From: an uncultured bacterium
Lineage (GTDB): Bacteria; Bacillota; Clostridia; Lachnospirales; Lachnospiraceae
Length of the DNA stretch: 64,000 nucleotides
NCBI GenBank assembly: GCA_905214875.1
Contig: CAJMNR010000016.1
Location: 8,533 to 72,532 of the forward strand
Direction of reading: 5' to 3'
The position numbers and the translations under genes are program-made. Each line of letters starts with the position of its first letter. Positions within the stretch are counted from its first letter, which is position 1. The notes beneath the pieces are model-generated. The model did not search any database. It was not told the DNA's origin and saw only the letters and a list, made by a program, of their open reading frames with translations. This document shows positions 32,239 to 41,062 of this stretch, one piece after another.

Positions 32239-33594
32239 ATGAACACAACAGAACGTGGCAGCTTTTCAGGAAAACTTGGATACATTTTGACCGTAGCGGG
32301 ATCAGCAGTTGGTTTGGGAAACATCTGGAGATTTCCTTATCTGGCTGCTAAATATGGCGGTGGTATCTTCTTACTTGTCTATATCATCTTAGCCGTTACT
32401 TTCGGATATACGTTGGTCATGGCAGAAACAGCACTTGGACGTAAGACTGGAAAAAGCGCAATTGCTGCATTTGGCGACTTAAGTAAAAAGAATAAGTGGA
32501 TGGGCTTCATTAATGCAATTGTCCCAATCCTTATCGTTCCATACTACTGTGTAATCGGTGGATGGGTATTAAAATATTTTTCAGTATATATGACAGGGCA
32601 AACAGTAGCTGCAGCCGGAGATATATATTTTTCAGAATATATATCACAAGTAAATGAGCCTCTTGTATGGACATTAGTCTTTATCCTTGCTTCTTTACTT
32701 TTTGTATTTATCGGTGTAAAAGGAATCGAAAAAGCTAGTAAGTTCTTAATGCCAATCCTTGCAGTATTATCTGTAATCATTGCTGTTTATTCCATTACTA
32801 GACCTGGTTCTTTAGAAGGACTTAAATTCTATTTAATTCCTAACTTTAAGAATTTCTCACCTATGACAATCGTTGCTGCTCTTGGGCAGATGTTTTATTC
32901 TCTTTCCATCGCAATGGGTATTCTTTTTGCCTATGGTTCTTATATGAATAAGAAAATCGATATGGAAAGCAGTATCAAGCAAATCGAAATCTTTGATGTC
33001 GGCATTGCATTTATCGCAGGTCTTATGATCATTCCAGCAGTATTCTCCTTCTCTGGAGGAGATGCTTCTGCATTAAATGCAGGTCCTGGGCTTATGTTTG
33101 TAACACTTCCAATAGTATTTGCCAGCATGAAGTTTGGTACAGTAATCGGTGCTATCTTCTTCGTACTTGTATTCTTTGCTGCTCTTACAAGCGCAATCTC
33201 CCTTATGGAAGCTAGTATTGCCTTCTTTATGGATGGATTCAAATTGAGCCGTAAAGCAAGCTGTGCAATTATGGCAGTCGTTACTATGATCATTGCAATT
33301 CCATGCAGCCTTGGTTTCGGATTATGGGATGGCGTTACTTTACTTGGCATGGGAATCTTAGACTTCTTCGATTTCATGACAAACTCAATCTTAATGCCAA
33401 TCGCAGCATTCCTTACATGTATCTTTATCCCACGTGTAATTGGAATTCAAGCAATTGTTGATGAAGTAAAATGTTCCGGTGCATTTAAACGTGAAAAGTT
33501 ATTTACAATCACAATCAAATACATTGCACCAGTATTTTTACTGATCATCTTAATCAGCTCCGTGCTTAACGCTATGGGAATTATTAAAATGTAA
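32239..33594 (+). CDS. Sodium-dependent neurotransmitter-symporter (NSS) family transporter
   Basis: A 451-residue, 11-12-helix transporter of the LeuT fold. Helix 1 carries VAGSAVGLGNIWRFPYLAAK with the unwound GLGN and the Trp-Arg-Phe-Pro gate. The family helix 6 region MFYSLSIAMGILFAYGSY and helix 8 region (ALTSAISLMEA) supply Na+ and substrate sites. It probably imports an amino acid with Na+; the specific one is unknown. Terminator follows at 33601-33646. Confidence 0.92.
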   Translation: MNTTERGSFSGKLGYILTVAGSAVGLGNIWRFPYLAAKYGGGIFLLVYIILAVTFGYTLVMAETALGRKTGKSAIAAFGDLSKKNKWMGFINAIVPILIVPYYCVIGGWVLKYFSVYMTGQTVAAAGDIYFSEYISQVNEPLVWTLVFILASLLFVFIGVKGIEKASKFLMPILAVLSVIIAVYSITRPGSLEGLKFYLIPNFKNFSPMTIVAALGQMFYSLSIAMGILFAYGSYMNKKIDMESSIKQIEIFDVGIAFIAGLMIIPAVFSFSGGDASALNAGPGLMFVTLPIVFASMKFGTVIGAIFFVLVFFAALTSAISLMEASIAFFMDGFKLSRKASCAIMAVVTMIIAIPCSLGFGLWDGVTLLGMGILDFFDFMTNSILMPIAAFLTCIFIPRVIGIQAIVDEVKCSGAFKREKLFTITIKYIAPVFLLIILISSVLNAMGIIKM

Positions 33595-33600
33595 ACAGGT

Positions 33601-33646
33601 GGGGCCATGTAGTACTCAGAGTAATACATGGTCCCATCCTTTTTTT
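33601..33646 (+). terminator. Terminator after the NSS gene
   Basis: GGGGCCATGTA pairs with TACATGGTCCC, followed by a run of T. Confidence 0.88.
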
Positions 33647-33721
33647 ATGAACATATTGTTCTTAAGCATATGTACTGAGTCACTCCAAATAAGAAAACTC
33701 CGATTACATCCTAGGGAGAAC

Positions 33722-33740
33722 AAAGTGTGTGTTCCACACA
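33722..33740. repeat. 19-bp repeat, copy 1
   Basis: AAAGTGTGTGTTCCACACA is identical to 63946-63964. It contains the hairpin TGTGTG-TTC-CACACA and is followed here by GTCGCATTTC. Confidence 0.75.
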
Positions 33741-33767
33741 GTCGCATTTCCTAACAATTAAAAAATA

Positions 33768-33807
33768 GCTTAATTCCTTATAACACTATCGTTACAGAGA
33801 ATTAAGC
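33768..33807 (-). terminator. Terminator after copA
   Basis: GCTTAATTC pairs with GAATTAAGC, followed on the minus strand by TATTTTTT. Confidence 0.85.
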
Positions 33808-33817
33808 CATTATAAGT

Positions 33818-36361
33818 CTATCGTGTGATACCCGTTACTTCATAGCCAGCTTCGGTAATTGCTTCTTTGATTGCTTCATCTGTTACATCAGCATTTTGTA
33901 CGTAAGCTGCTTTCTCTTCTAATTTCACTTCAACTGCATCCCCTGCAATTGCTTTTAATGCTTTTTCTACGTGTGCTACACAATGTCCACACATCATTCC
34001 TTCAATGCTTACTTTGATCATTTTAGGTTCCTCCTTTATTACTGGTTGTTCTTGTTTGCTTATTTCTTGTTCTCTATGATAATCACTTTTAAAGAATCGT
34101 AAGCGAAGTGCATTGGTTACAACGCATACACTGCTTAGACTCATGGCAGCTGCACCAAACATTGGACTAAGTTTCAATCCGAAGAACGAATATAAAACAC
34201 CAGCTGCAAGTGGAATACCAACACTATTATAGAAAAATGCCCAGAATAGATTTTCTTTGATATTACGGATTACTGCCTTACTTAAACGAATTGCAGTAAC
34301 TGCATCTAACAAATCATTTTTCATCAAAACGATATCTGCACTTTCAATGGCGACATCCGTTCCTGCACCAATTGCAAGTCCTACATCGGCTCTTGCAAGA
34401 GCTGGCGCATCATTGATTCCATCCCCAACCATGGCAACCTTTAAGCCTTGCTTTTGTAAGTTTACGATTTCCTGCTCTTTTTCCTGTGGCAGAACTTCTG
34501 CAATAACTGTATCGATTTCAAGCTCACTTCTAATTGCTTCCGCTGTCTGCTTGTTATCACCAGTCAGCATGATTACTTTGATTCCTAGGGCTTTTAATTC
34601 ATCAATTGCCTGCTTGCTTGTTGCTTTTACAACATCTGCAACGGCTATGATTCCGACTAGCTCAGACTCATTTGCAAATAACAACGGAGTCTTTCCTGCC
34701 TTAGCAAGCTGCTCTAATCGTTCTCTTGCTTTTCCTGTCTCAATGTTCTTTTCCTTCATAAGACGTTCATTTCCAGCGTAATACAGGTGGTCTTCTACGC
34801 GCCCGCAAACACCTTTTCCTGTGATCGACATAAAGTCTTCCACTTTCTTTCCTTCCATGCCTTTTTCTTTGGCATAGTTGATGATTGCTTCTGCTAATGG
34901 ATGCTCACTTTGTGCTTCTAAGGCTGCGGCAACAGAAACTAATTCTTGCTCTGTTAATTTGCCCACTGCATATACATTGGTTACCTGAGGCTTTCCTTCG
35001 GTAATCGTACCGGTCTTATCTAACACGACACTGTCAATTCCGTGTGCTGTCTCTAATGCCTCTCCCGATTTGATTAAGATTCCATGCTCTGCGCCTTTTC
35101 CGGTACCAACCATAATTGCTACTGGGGTCGCAAGACCAAGAGCACATGGACAGGAGATTACTAACACGCTGATGGCAATGGACAATGCAAACTCAAATGT
35201 TGCTCCATTAATCATCCATACTGCTCCTGCTACGATTGCGATTCCAATTACAATTGGAACGAATACCCCTGCAATCTTATCTGCAAGTTTTGCAATCGGA
35301 GCCTTGCTGGAGCTTGCCTCTTCCACAAGCTTTATAATTTGAGAAAAAGTTGTGTCATCTCCAACCTTAGTCGCCTGAACACGTATAAATCCAGCCTTAT
35401 TGATTGTTGCCGCTATTACTGTATTGCCAACTTCTTTCTCAACTGGAATGCTTTCACCTGTAATTGCAGACTCGTCAATACTTGTAGTTCCCTCGATAAT
35501 GACTCCATCTACCGGAACACTTTGTCCTGGCTTTACAATGACGATATCGCCAGTTACCACCTCTGCGGCAGGTACTTCTAGCATTTGCCCATTTCGTTCC
35601 ACGATAGCAGTCTTAGGTGCAAGGTTCATTAACTTCGTAATGGCTTCACTTGTCTTACCTTTTGATTTTGCCTCAAGGTATTTTCCAAGGGTAATGAGTG
35701 CTAAGATCATTGCTGCGGATTCAAAATATAGATCCATATGGTATGTCTTAACGATTTCCATATCGCCTGCCCCTAATCCATAAGACATTCTATAGATTGC
35801 GAATACTCCATAAACAAGGCTTGCTAAGGATCCAATGGCAATCAGGGAATCCATATTCGGTGCCAGATGGAATAACGTACTAAATCCTTTTGAATAGTAT
35901 TGTCTGTTTACATATACAATTGGCAAACATAAAAGGAACTGTGTAAATGCAAAGCTGACTGCATTGGCATGTCCTGATAAGAATGCCGGAAGTGGCGCGC
36001 CCACCATATGACCCATAGATATATACATGAGCGGAATTAAGAATGCGAAGCTGACAATGAGACGCACCTGCATATTTTTCAGCTGCTCGCCCACAAGATC
36101 TTTTTTCTCTTCCTTCCCATTTGAGACTGCCTTTACCGCCTGGTTATCATGAACCACTGCTCCATATCCTGCAGCTTCTACTGCATGGATGATATCATTT
36201 TCATTGATTGTTTTTTCATCAAACTCAACTTGCATGGAATTGGTAAGCAGGTTGACAGAAACCTGATCGGTTCCCTCTAATTTATTCACTGCTTTCTCCA
36301 CTCGGGAAGAACATGCCGAGCAAGTCATACCTGTTACATCAAATTTTTTCTTCATAAGCAT
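33818..36361 (-). CDS. copA: Copper-exporting P1B-type ATPase with N- and C-terminal HMA domains
   Basis: An 847-residue P-type ATPase. The N-terminal HMA domain has GMTCSACSSRVEK. Eight membrane helices include SCPCALGLATP (Cu-binding CPC). The phosphorylation site is VLDKTGTITEG and the hinge GDGINDAPALA, and the actuator TGES is present. An unusual second HMA domain with GMMCGHCVAHVEK forms the C-terminus (about 780-847) and looks like a fused CopZ chaperone. It pumps Cu+ out of the cell. csoR lies 20 nt upstream in the same operon. The start is ATG 36361 or the ATG two codons later. Confidence 0.95.
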   Translation of the reverse strand: MLMKKKFDVTGMTCSACSSRVEKAVNKLEGTDQVSVNLLTNSMQVEFDEKTINENDIIHAVEAAGYGAVVHDNQAVKAVSNGKEEKKDLVGEQLKNMQVRLIVSFAFLIPLMYISMGHMVGAPLPAFLSGHANAVSFAFTQFLLCLPIVYVNRQYYSKGFSTLFHLAPNMDSLIAIGSLASLVYGVFAIYRMSYGLGAGDMEIVKTYHMDLYFESAAMILALITLGKYLEAKSKGKTSEAITKLMNLAPKTAIVERNGQMLEVPAAEVVTGDIVIVKPGQSVPVDGVIIEGTTSIDESAITGESIPVEKEVGNTVIAATINKAGFIRVQATKVGDDTTFSQIIKLVEEASSSKAPIAKLADKIAGVFVPIVIGIAIVAGAVWMINGATFEFALSIAISVLVISCPCALGLATPVAIMVGTGKGAEHGILIKSGEALETAHGIDSVVLDKTGTITEGKPQVTNVYAVGKLTEQELVSVAAALEAQSEHPLAEAIINYAKEKGMEGKKVEDFMSITGKGVCGRVEDHLYYAGNERLMKEKNIETGKARERLEQLAKAGKTPLLFANESELVGIIAVADVVKATSKQAIDELKALGIKVIMLTGDNKQTAEAIRSELEIDTVIAEVLPQEKEQEIVNLQKQGLKVAMVGDGINDAPALARADVGLAIGAGTDVAIESADIVLMKNDLLDAVTAIRLSKAVIRNIKENLFWAFFYNSVGIPLAAGVLYSFFGLKLSPMFGAAAMSLSSVCVVTNALRLRFFKSDYHREQEISKQEQPVIKEEPKMIKVSIEGMMCGHCVAHVEKALKAIAGDAVEVKLEEKAAYVQNADVTDEAIKEAITEAGYEVTGITR

Positions 36362-36381
36362 ACTTGCCTTTCTATCTGAAC

Positions 36382-36645
36382 TTATTTATTTAGCTTATCA
36401 AGGATTCTGATTAATTCGTCGATCTTTTCTTCTCTTTCTTCATCAGTCTTTGCTGTCAGAACGCAGCTTTTTAAGTGTGCTGCTACAATCTCCTTATTGG
36501 CTCTTCGTAGCACAGCTTCTGTGGCCATAAGCTGATGACTGATATCGATACAGTAACGATCTTCCTCCACCATATTTAAGATTCCATCAATCTGCCCTCT
36601 GGCTGTCTTTAATAAACGAGTAATCTGTTTTTTATCTGCTTTCAT
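36382..36645 (-). CDS. csoR: Copper-sensing repressor
   Basis: An 87-residue all-helical repressor of the CsoR/RcnR family. The Cu(I) ligands are C32, H57 and C61, with the exact CsoR spacing (25 and 4 residues). Without copper it should bind the palindrome over its own transcription start and repress csoR-copA. RBS AGGAGG lies upstream. Confidence 0.95.
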   Translation of the reverse strand: MKADKKQITRLLKTARGQIDGILNMVEEDRYCIDISHQLMATEAVLRRANKEIVAAHLKSCVLTAKTDEEREEKIDELIRILDKLNK

Positions 36646-36661
36646 AATAAACCGTCCTCCT

Positions 36662-36682
36662 TATACACCCCCAGGGGGTATA
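36662..36682. promoter_or_regulatory. CsoR operator
   Basis: TATACACCCCC-A-GGGGGTATA is the G/C-tract palindrome typical of CsoR sites. It covers the predicted transcription start of csoR. Confidence 0.92.
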
Positions 36683-36687
36683 GGTGT

Positions 36688-36716
36688 ATTATATTTCTGT
36701 TTTTACTATTTGTCAA
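36688..36716 (-). promoter_or_regulatory. csoR-copA promoter
   Basis: On the minus strand TTGACA (36711-36716) and TATAAT (36688-36693) have a 17-bp spacer, matching the consensus fully. The operator lies just downstream. Confidence 0.93.
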
Positions 36717-36786
36717 TTTACTTTTATTATCTTTCAAATAATAGGGTTTCTATTCTTGCTCTCAATGGGAAATTTTCTAACGATAA

Positions 36787-36829
36787 AAAGACCGCTGGGA
36801 AAGTAGTTCCTACTTCCACAGCGGTCTTT
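36787..36829 (-). terminator. Terminator after the LTA-synthase-like gene
   Basis: AAAGACCGCTG pairs with CAGCGGTCTTT; the minus-strand 3' side continues in T. Confidence 0.87.
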
Positions 36830-36832
36830 CAT

Positions 36833-39199
36833 TTACTTATCTTCGCTTTTTGCTTCCACGGCATTCTCATCGTCTTGCTTTAATTCATATGCCCATTGTA
36901 AGCCTTCGCATTTATCTATGATCGTGTTATATACGACCTTATTATAATCTACAATATCTTTATGATCACTCATCTGACTGGCATCATAATACGTTCCTTC
37001 GCTATCAATAAAACCATTCTTATTGATCACTGGATATTTCTTATATAAATCCATAAGGTATTTATTATATGCTGTCATAGGAAGGTTTGCTTCCTGTAAG
37101 AAGAATGATGATAAATAGTTATTGCTGATAAGATCAACATTTTTTGATTCCATCTCTTTATTGCTCCAAATAAAGAACGGAACAACATATCTTTTTTGTA
37201 AATCTTCAATATCTAAATTCTCAATTCCATCTCCTAATAAATCTTCAAAGAATCCGGAATATAAGTTTGGCTGATGATCTCCATAGAATACGATATACGT
37301 TTCTTCATCCACATTAGAAAAATAATCAATTAATGTCTTTAACGCTTTATCTGTCTGATTAACACAGGATAAATACTCTTCTGCATCGGCATACTCTTTG
37401 TCACCTTCGACTTTGATATTATATTCCATGTCTCCAGTATCATAAGAACTATGATTTTGCATCGTAACATTAAATAAATAAAACGGCTTTGACGTATCTC
37501 TTGTTTCATAAAGATCAATTACCTTTTCAAAGTCTGTCTGATCTGTTACATAACTTCTAAGATACTCTGGGTCTTCGAGAGATTCGATTGCAAGATAGTC
37601 ATCGAATCCAAGAAGTGGATATACGATTTCTCTTCGATACGTATTTCTTTGATATGCATGGAATGATGTTGCGGAATATCCAAGGCTCTTTAATATGCTT
37701 GTAAAGCTATTTGTATTTCCTTGAATATACTGTTGGTATGGTACAGTACCCGTTGGTAGGAACGCTGTTGTATTTCCTGTCTGGAACTCATATTCTGAGT
37801 TTGCAGTTGTTCCGCCAAGAACAGAACTATACGTATACCCTTTGATGATATTTTTATCTAATGAATTTAAGTATGGTAATACTTCTTCATTCGTCTTATA
37901 ATCTCCAACTTTTGTTAAATCAGAAAATGCTTCATCCATAATAACGATGATATTCGGTGTACGAGAGGTATCTACCTCGTCACTTTCATATCCGGCTAAC
38001 ACGTCATTAGCAGCCTCAACAGAATATCCTTCTGGCTTCGATACCTGCATAGATAACAAGTTGATGGAGAATCCATTTAAAGCCCCAAACTGCTTGTATG
38101 TCTGAATTGGTACCCATAAACTGATTTCACTATCAAATAACTTTGCATTTCCAATTACCATTGGAACAGATAGTGTTGCTACAACTACATAAGTTGCAAA
38201 AAACTGGATATAATTTTTCTTACAAGGCTTGTTATCATTGATTCTTAAAATAAACGTTACAGTAAAAAGTGCAACGCATACACCTTCTGCCATATAATAT
38301 GGCAACAGATAACTGTAGTTACTAGATACCTCGCTTGCCGTACGAATCAGATAAATATCTGCCGGCAATACAGGTGAGCCTCTGAATAAGATCAGATATC
38401 CGTTTACAAATCCGAATACACACCAAACTGCTAAGGTAATAAGCAATGCAAGCTTCATTCTTTTTGTAATAATATATATAATTCCTGATACAATAAAGAC
38501 CCATAGCATGTTCATGATCCAATGCCATGGTACAATTTCAAAAACTAACGTCTTAGATAATGTTTCAATAGTTGCGAATATTAACCATATAGTAATAAAG
38601 TACATAATATATCTAAACATAACTTGACGTTTTTCTTTAACTGCTTGTAACCATTTGATTTTTTCATAATCAAAGAAATTAAGAGCTGTAATCAGCCCAA
38701 TTAATAACAAGAATACTGCACCTGTAATTTGTCCCGGTCTAGAATCATTTGCCGGGAATAAATACACACAGTCATGTAAAATCAACATGAATGCGGACAA
38801 TGCACCATAGTTCTTAATCTTTCTTCCCTCTTTAATCATCAGGTCGTATCGGTATATGATAGTTAACACATAGACAATTGCTGTAATTGCAAGATAGATA
38901 TATAGCCCATGTGCCCGATATCCTGGAAGATTACGATAAAAGCCGTAAATACCTAAGCTTAGTAAAAAGCTTTCAATTAAATAATACCCAATCTTAGTAA
39001 GGTATCTGCTTCCTTTTTCTCTTATCTTCTCTTTGCTCTTGTATAATTTTATTCCCACATAAAGGTATAAAAATGCTGCTAGTATAAATAACAGGCTCTC
39101 CATATTATGTGGAATAATACGTTTCATATCTACAATAGCGACAACTACTGTAAGTAGTAATGCCTTACCGGCATCATTTAATTTATTTAGATTTGACAT
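36833..39199 (-). CDS. LTA synthase/sulfatase-family membrane phosphotransferase
   Basis: A 788-residue enzyme. The N-terminal half (about 1-330) has roughly ten membrane helices. The extracellular C-terminal sulfatase-fold domain starts at NIIVIMDEAFSDL (metal-binding Glu), with nucleophile Thr in LGGTTANSEYEF (about 463) and metal ligands in FYGDHQPN. Such enzymes move phosphoglycerol from lipid to teichoic acids or other glycans. It is longer and has more helices than LtaS (about 650, five helices), so a different acceptor is possible. A clean promoter with an internal palindrome is upstream. Confidence 0.88.
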   Translation of the reverse strand: MSNLNKLNDAGKALLLTVVVAIVDMKRIIPHNMESLLFILAAFLYLYVGIKLYKSKEKIREKGSRYLTKIGYYLIESFLLSLGIYGFYRNLPGYRAHGLYIYLAITAIVYVLTIIYRYDLMIKEGRKIKNYGALSAFMLILHDCVYLFPANDSRPGQITGAVFLLLIGLITALNFFDYEKIKWLQAVKEKRQVMFRYIMYFITIWLIFATIETLSKTLVFEIVPWHWIMNMLWVFIVSGIIYIITKRMKLALLITLAVWCVFGFVNGYLILFRGSPVLPADIYLIRTASEVSSNYSYLLPYYMAEGVCVALFTVTFILRINDNKPCKKNYIQFFATYVVVATLSVPMVIGNAKLFDSEISLWVPIQTYKQFGALNGFSINLLSMQVSKPEGYSVEAANDVLAGYESDEVDTSRTPNIIVIMDEAFSDLTKVGDYKTNEEVLPYLNSLDKNIIKGYTYSSVLGGTTANSEYEFQTGNTTAFLPTGTVPYQQYIQGNTNSFTSILKSLGYSATSFHAYQRNTYRREIVYPLLGFDDYLAIESLEDPEYLRSYVTDQTDFEKVIDLYETRDTSKPFYLFNVTMQNHSSYDTGDMEYNIKVEGDKEYADAEEYLSCVNQTDKALKTLIDYFSNVDEETYIVFYGDHQPNLYSGFFEDLLGDGIENLDIEDLQKRYVVPFFIWSNKEMESKNVDLISNNYLSSFFLQEANLPMTAYNKYLMDLYKKYPVINKNGFIDSEGTYYDASQMSDHKDIVDYNKVVYNTIIDKCEGLQWAYELKQDDENAVEAKSEDK

Positions 39200-39250
39200 A
39201 ATTTCTCCTTCTTTATGTACCTTCTAAATGAGTTATTCGCACAAGCACTA

Positions 39251-39279
39251 ATTATAGACGGATATTTTTCAAATATCAA
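39251..39279 (-). promoter_or_regulatory. Promoter of the LTA-synthase-like gene with palindrome in spacer
   Basis: On the minus strand TTGATA (39274-39279), 17 bp, TATAAT (39251-39256). The perfect inverted repeat GATATTT-TTC-AAATATC (39261-39277) fills the spacer and could be an operator. The rest of 39280-39504 holds nothing I can support. Confidence 0.72.
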
Positions 39280-39504
39280 CAAAAACCAACAATCTCCAGT
39301 CTCACTTTACTGTATTTTCACAATTCTTTCACACTTTATTGATTTTTGTTGGAATCGCATGGTTTTCTTACATGATTTTACCAATTCCTTACAATCCATT
39401 CAACTAGTTTTCACAGAGTTTCTTCGACATATTGTTCCCCCTATCGTGCTCAAAACAAAGTGTCTTCAGATTGAAGGCACCTTGGCTCGTTGCCCGCGTA
39501 AACT

Positions 39505-39545
39505 AAAACGGCTGATCCATACCTTTTTATGGACCAGCCGTTTTT
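39505..39545 (-). terminator. Terminator after the methyltransferase gene
   Basis: AAAACGGCTGATCCAT pairs with ATGGACCAGCCGTTTT (one mismatch). It ends the helicase-methyltransferase unit. Confidence 0.87.
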
Positions 39546-39556
39546 AACTTCATCTT

Positions 39557-41032
39557 CTATTGTAAGATACAAACATGAGTACCCTCACGTTTGGATATTC
39601 CAAAGTCTTCTTTGATTTTAAACCCATACTTTGGCGCAAAACGACGTACAAGCTCCTGATTATGCGTATACAGAATGATTGTTCCATCTTCCTTCAAATG
39701 CTCTTTTGCCTTCTTAAAGAAGTTTAAATAAAGGCTCGTAATCTCGTCTTCTGTCTTTCTTCCAATGGCAAATGGCATATTTGTAATGATTTCATCAAAC
39801 AAATAGTCATGCTTGAAATCAAAGAAATCACGGTTGATATAGTGGATGATTTGACGGGCGGCTTCCGTATTCACCTTCGCCTTCTCAATCGCCTCTCCAT
39901 AACAGTCAATTCCGTATGTCGTTTTCGCATTTACTGCCTTATGACGCTCAATCAACATCGTTCCTACACCACAGAACGGATCAAGCACTTGTGCATTTTC
40001 TTTCATATAAGGCTTAGCAAGTTCCACCGTTAATGCTGCATTCGTAGGACGGATACTTGTTGGAAGCACTTCCTTACGATAACGAAAACGCTTATCCATA
40101 ATCGTGTACAGCTTCACTAACGTATTGAATGTTCCTTCTTTATTCTCAATCAAGCGAAGTTCTACTTCATAGTTGCTTGTGGTATTTACCAAGCTTCGAT
40201 TGCTTAAGCGTTCAATCTCGCTGCTTAATTTCTTTGTAAATGCACTCTTCTTAGAAAGCTCCCATTTTGTCTTTAACTCAATTCTAAAATAGAATGGTGC
40301 TTTCCCTTTGTGTCTGGATGTTAAGAAGTCTAACAGATCGCTTTTAACGATTTGCGCTGCACACGTCTCAATGTCTGCAGGAAGTACTTTCATTCCTTCT
40401 ACTATAAATAACATCTCTTCCACCGTACGAACTTCTAACACGCTCTCAAGGTCATCTGTCTTTACCATAAGACCTGCGTTAAACTGCTTCGTACGCATGC
40501 TCTTTAACTGTTTCTCTGTCACATCGATATGATCTCTATTTGTTAATAATACGAGTGTGGATGGTTCGTGAAAACCTGTAAATTTGTGTGTCTTAATGCC
40601 TTCCATCGTAACGACTAGGTCATTTAGTGCACGAATCTCTTCCGAAATATGCTTCTTATTCTCTTCTGTTACAGGCGTTTTGCTAAGCTCAAGCAAACGT
40701 TCTTTAAACTCCTCCACATAATCACGGTAATCAAATTCTTTAATTGCAGTAAGGTAAGAACTCTTTACAAATAATTTCTCCTCACGATGATAAGCATCTA
40801 CTAGTGCCGGAAGATCTTTAGCCACTGCTAAATCTCCCATGACTAACGCTGCATTCTTACGTGTCTTTGCATCTTCATCAAAAAGTAATTTTTGAAAGAT
40901 TTCTTCCTTATCTCCAATGTGGTAAAGGAGGGCATGCTTTGCCCCTGGCTCCTTTAACTCTTTTCTCAACTTACTTAAGTTTTGACGCACGTCATTTTGT
41001 TTCATTATTTCTTCGAACGTATCACGAATCAT
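39557..41032 (-). CDS. HEAT-repeat-fused class I SAM methyltransferase
   Basis: A 491-residue protein. The N-terminal part (about 25-130) looks like HEAT-type helical repeats (DAKTRKNAALVMGDLAVAKD). A middle region of unclear fold follows. The C-terminal Rossmann methyltransferase has SAM motif VLDPFCGVGTMLIE (about 345) and catalytic motif IITNMPFAIGR (about 415), an NxPF variant of the N/D-PP-Y/F motif used for exocyclic amino groups, close to TRM11/TrmN RNA m2G enzymes. It begins 30 nt after the stop of the giant helicase on the same strand, RBS AGGAG, with no terminator between. RNA modification is the family expectation; the pairing with a nuclease-helicase is odd. Confidence 0.8.
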   Translation of the reverse strand: MIRDTFEEIMKQNDVRQNLSKLRKELKEPGAKHALLYHIGDKEEIFQKLLFDEDAKTRKNAALVMGDLAVAKDLPALVDAYHREEKLFVKSSYLTAIKEFDYRDYVEEFKERLLELSKTPVTEENKKHISEEIRALNDLVVTMEGIKTHKFTGFHEPSTLVLLTNRDHIDVTEKQLKSMRTKQFNAGLMVKTDDLESVLEVRTVEEMLFIVEGMKVLPADIETCAAQIVKSDLLDFLTSRHKGKAPFYFRIELKTKWELSKKSAFTKKLSSEIERLSNRSLVNTTSNYEVELRLIENKEGTFNTLVKLYTIMDKRFRYRKEVLPTSIRPTNAALTVELAKPYMKENAQVLDPFCGVGTMLIERHKAVNAKTTYGIDCYGEAIEKAKVNTEAARQIIHYINRDFFDFKHDYLFDEIITNMPFAIGRKTEDEITSLYLNFFKKAKEHLKEDGTIILYTHNQELVRRFAPKYGFKIKEDFGISKREGTHVCILQ

Positions 41033-41062
41033 ATTTTCTCCTATTACTTTCTATTATTAAGT

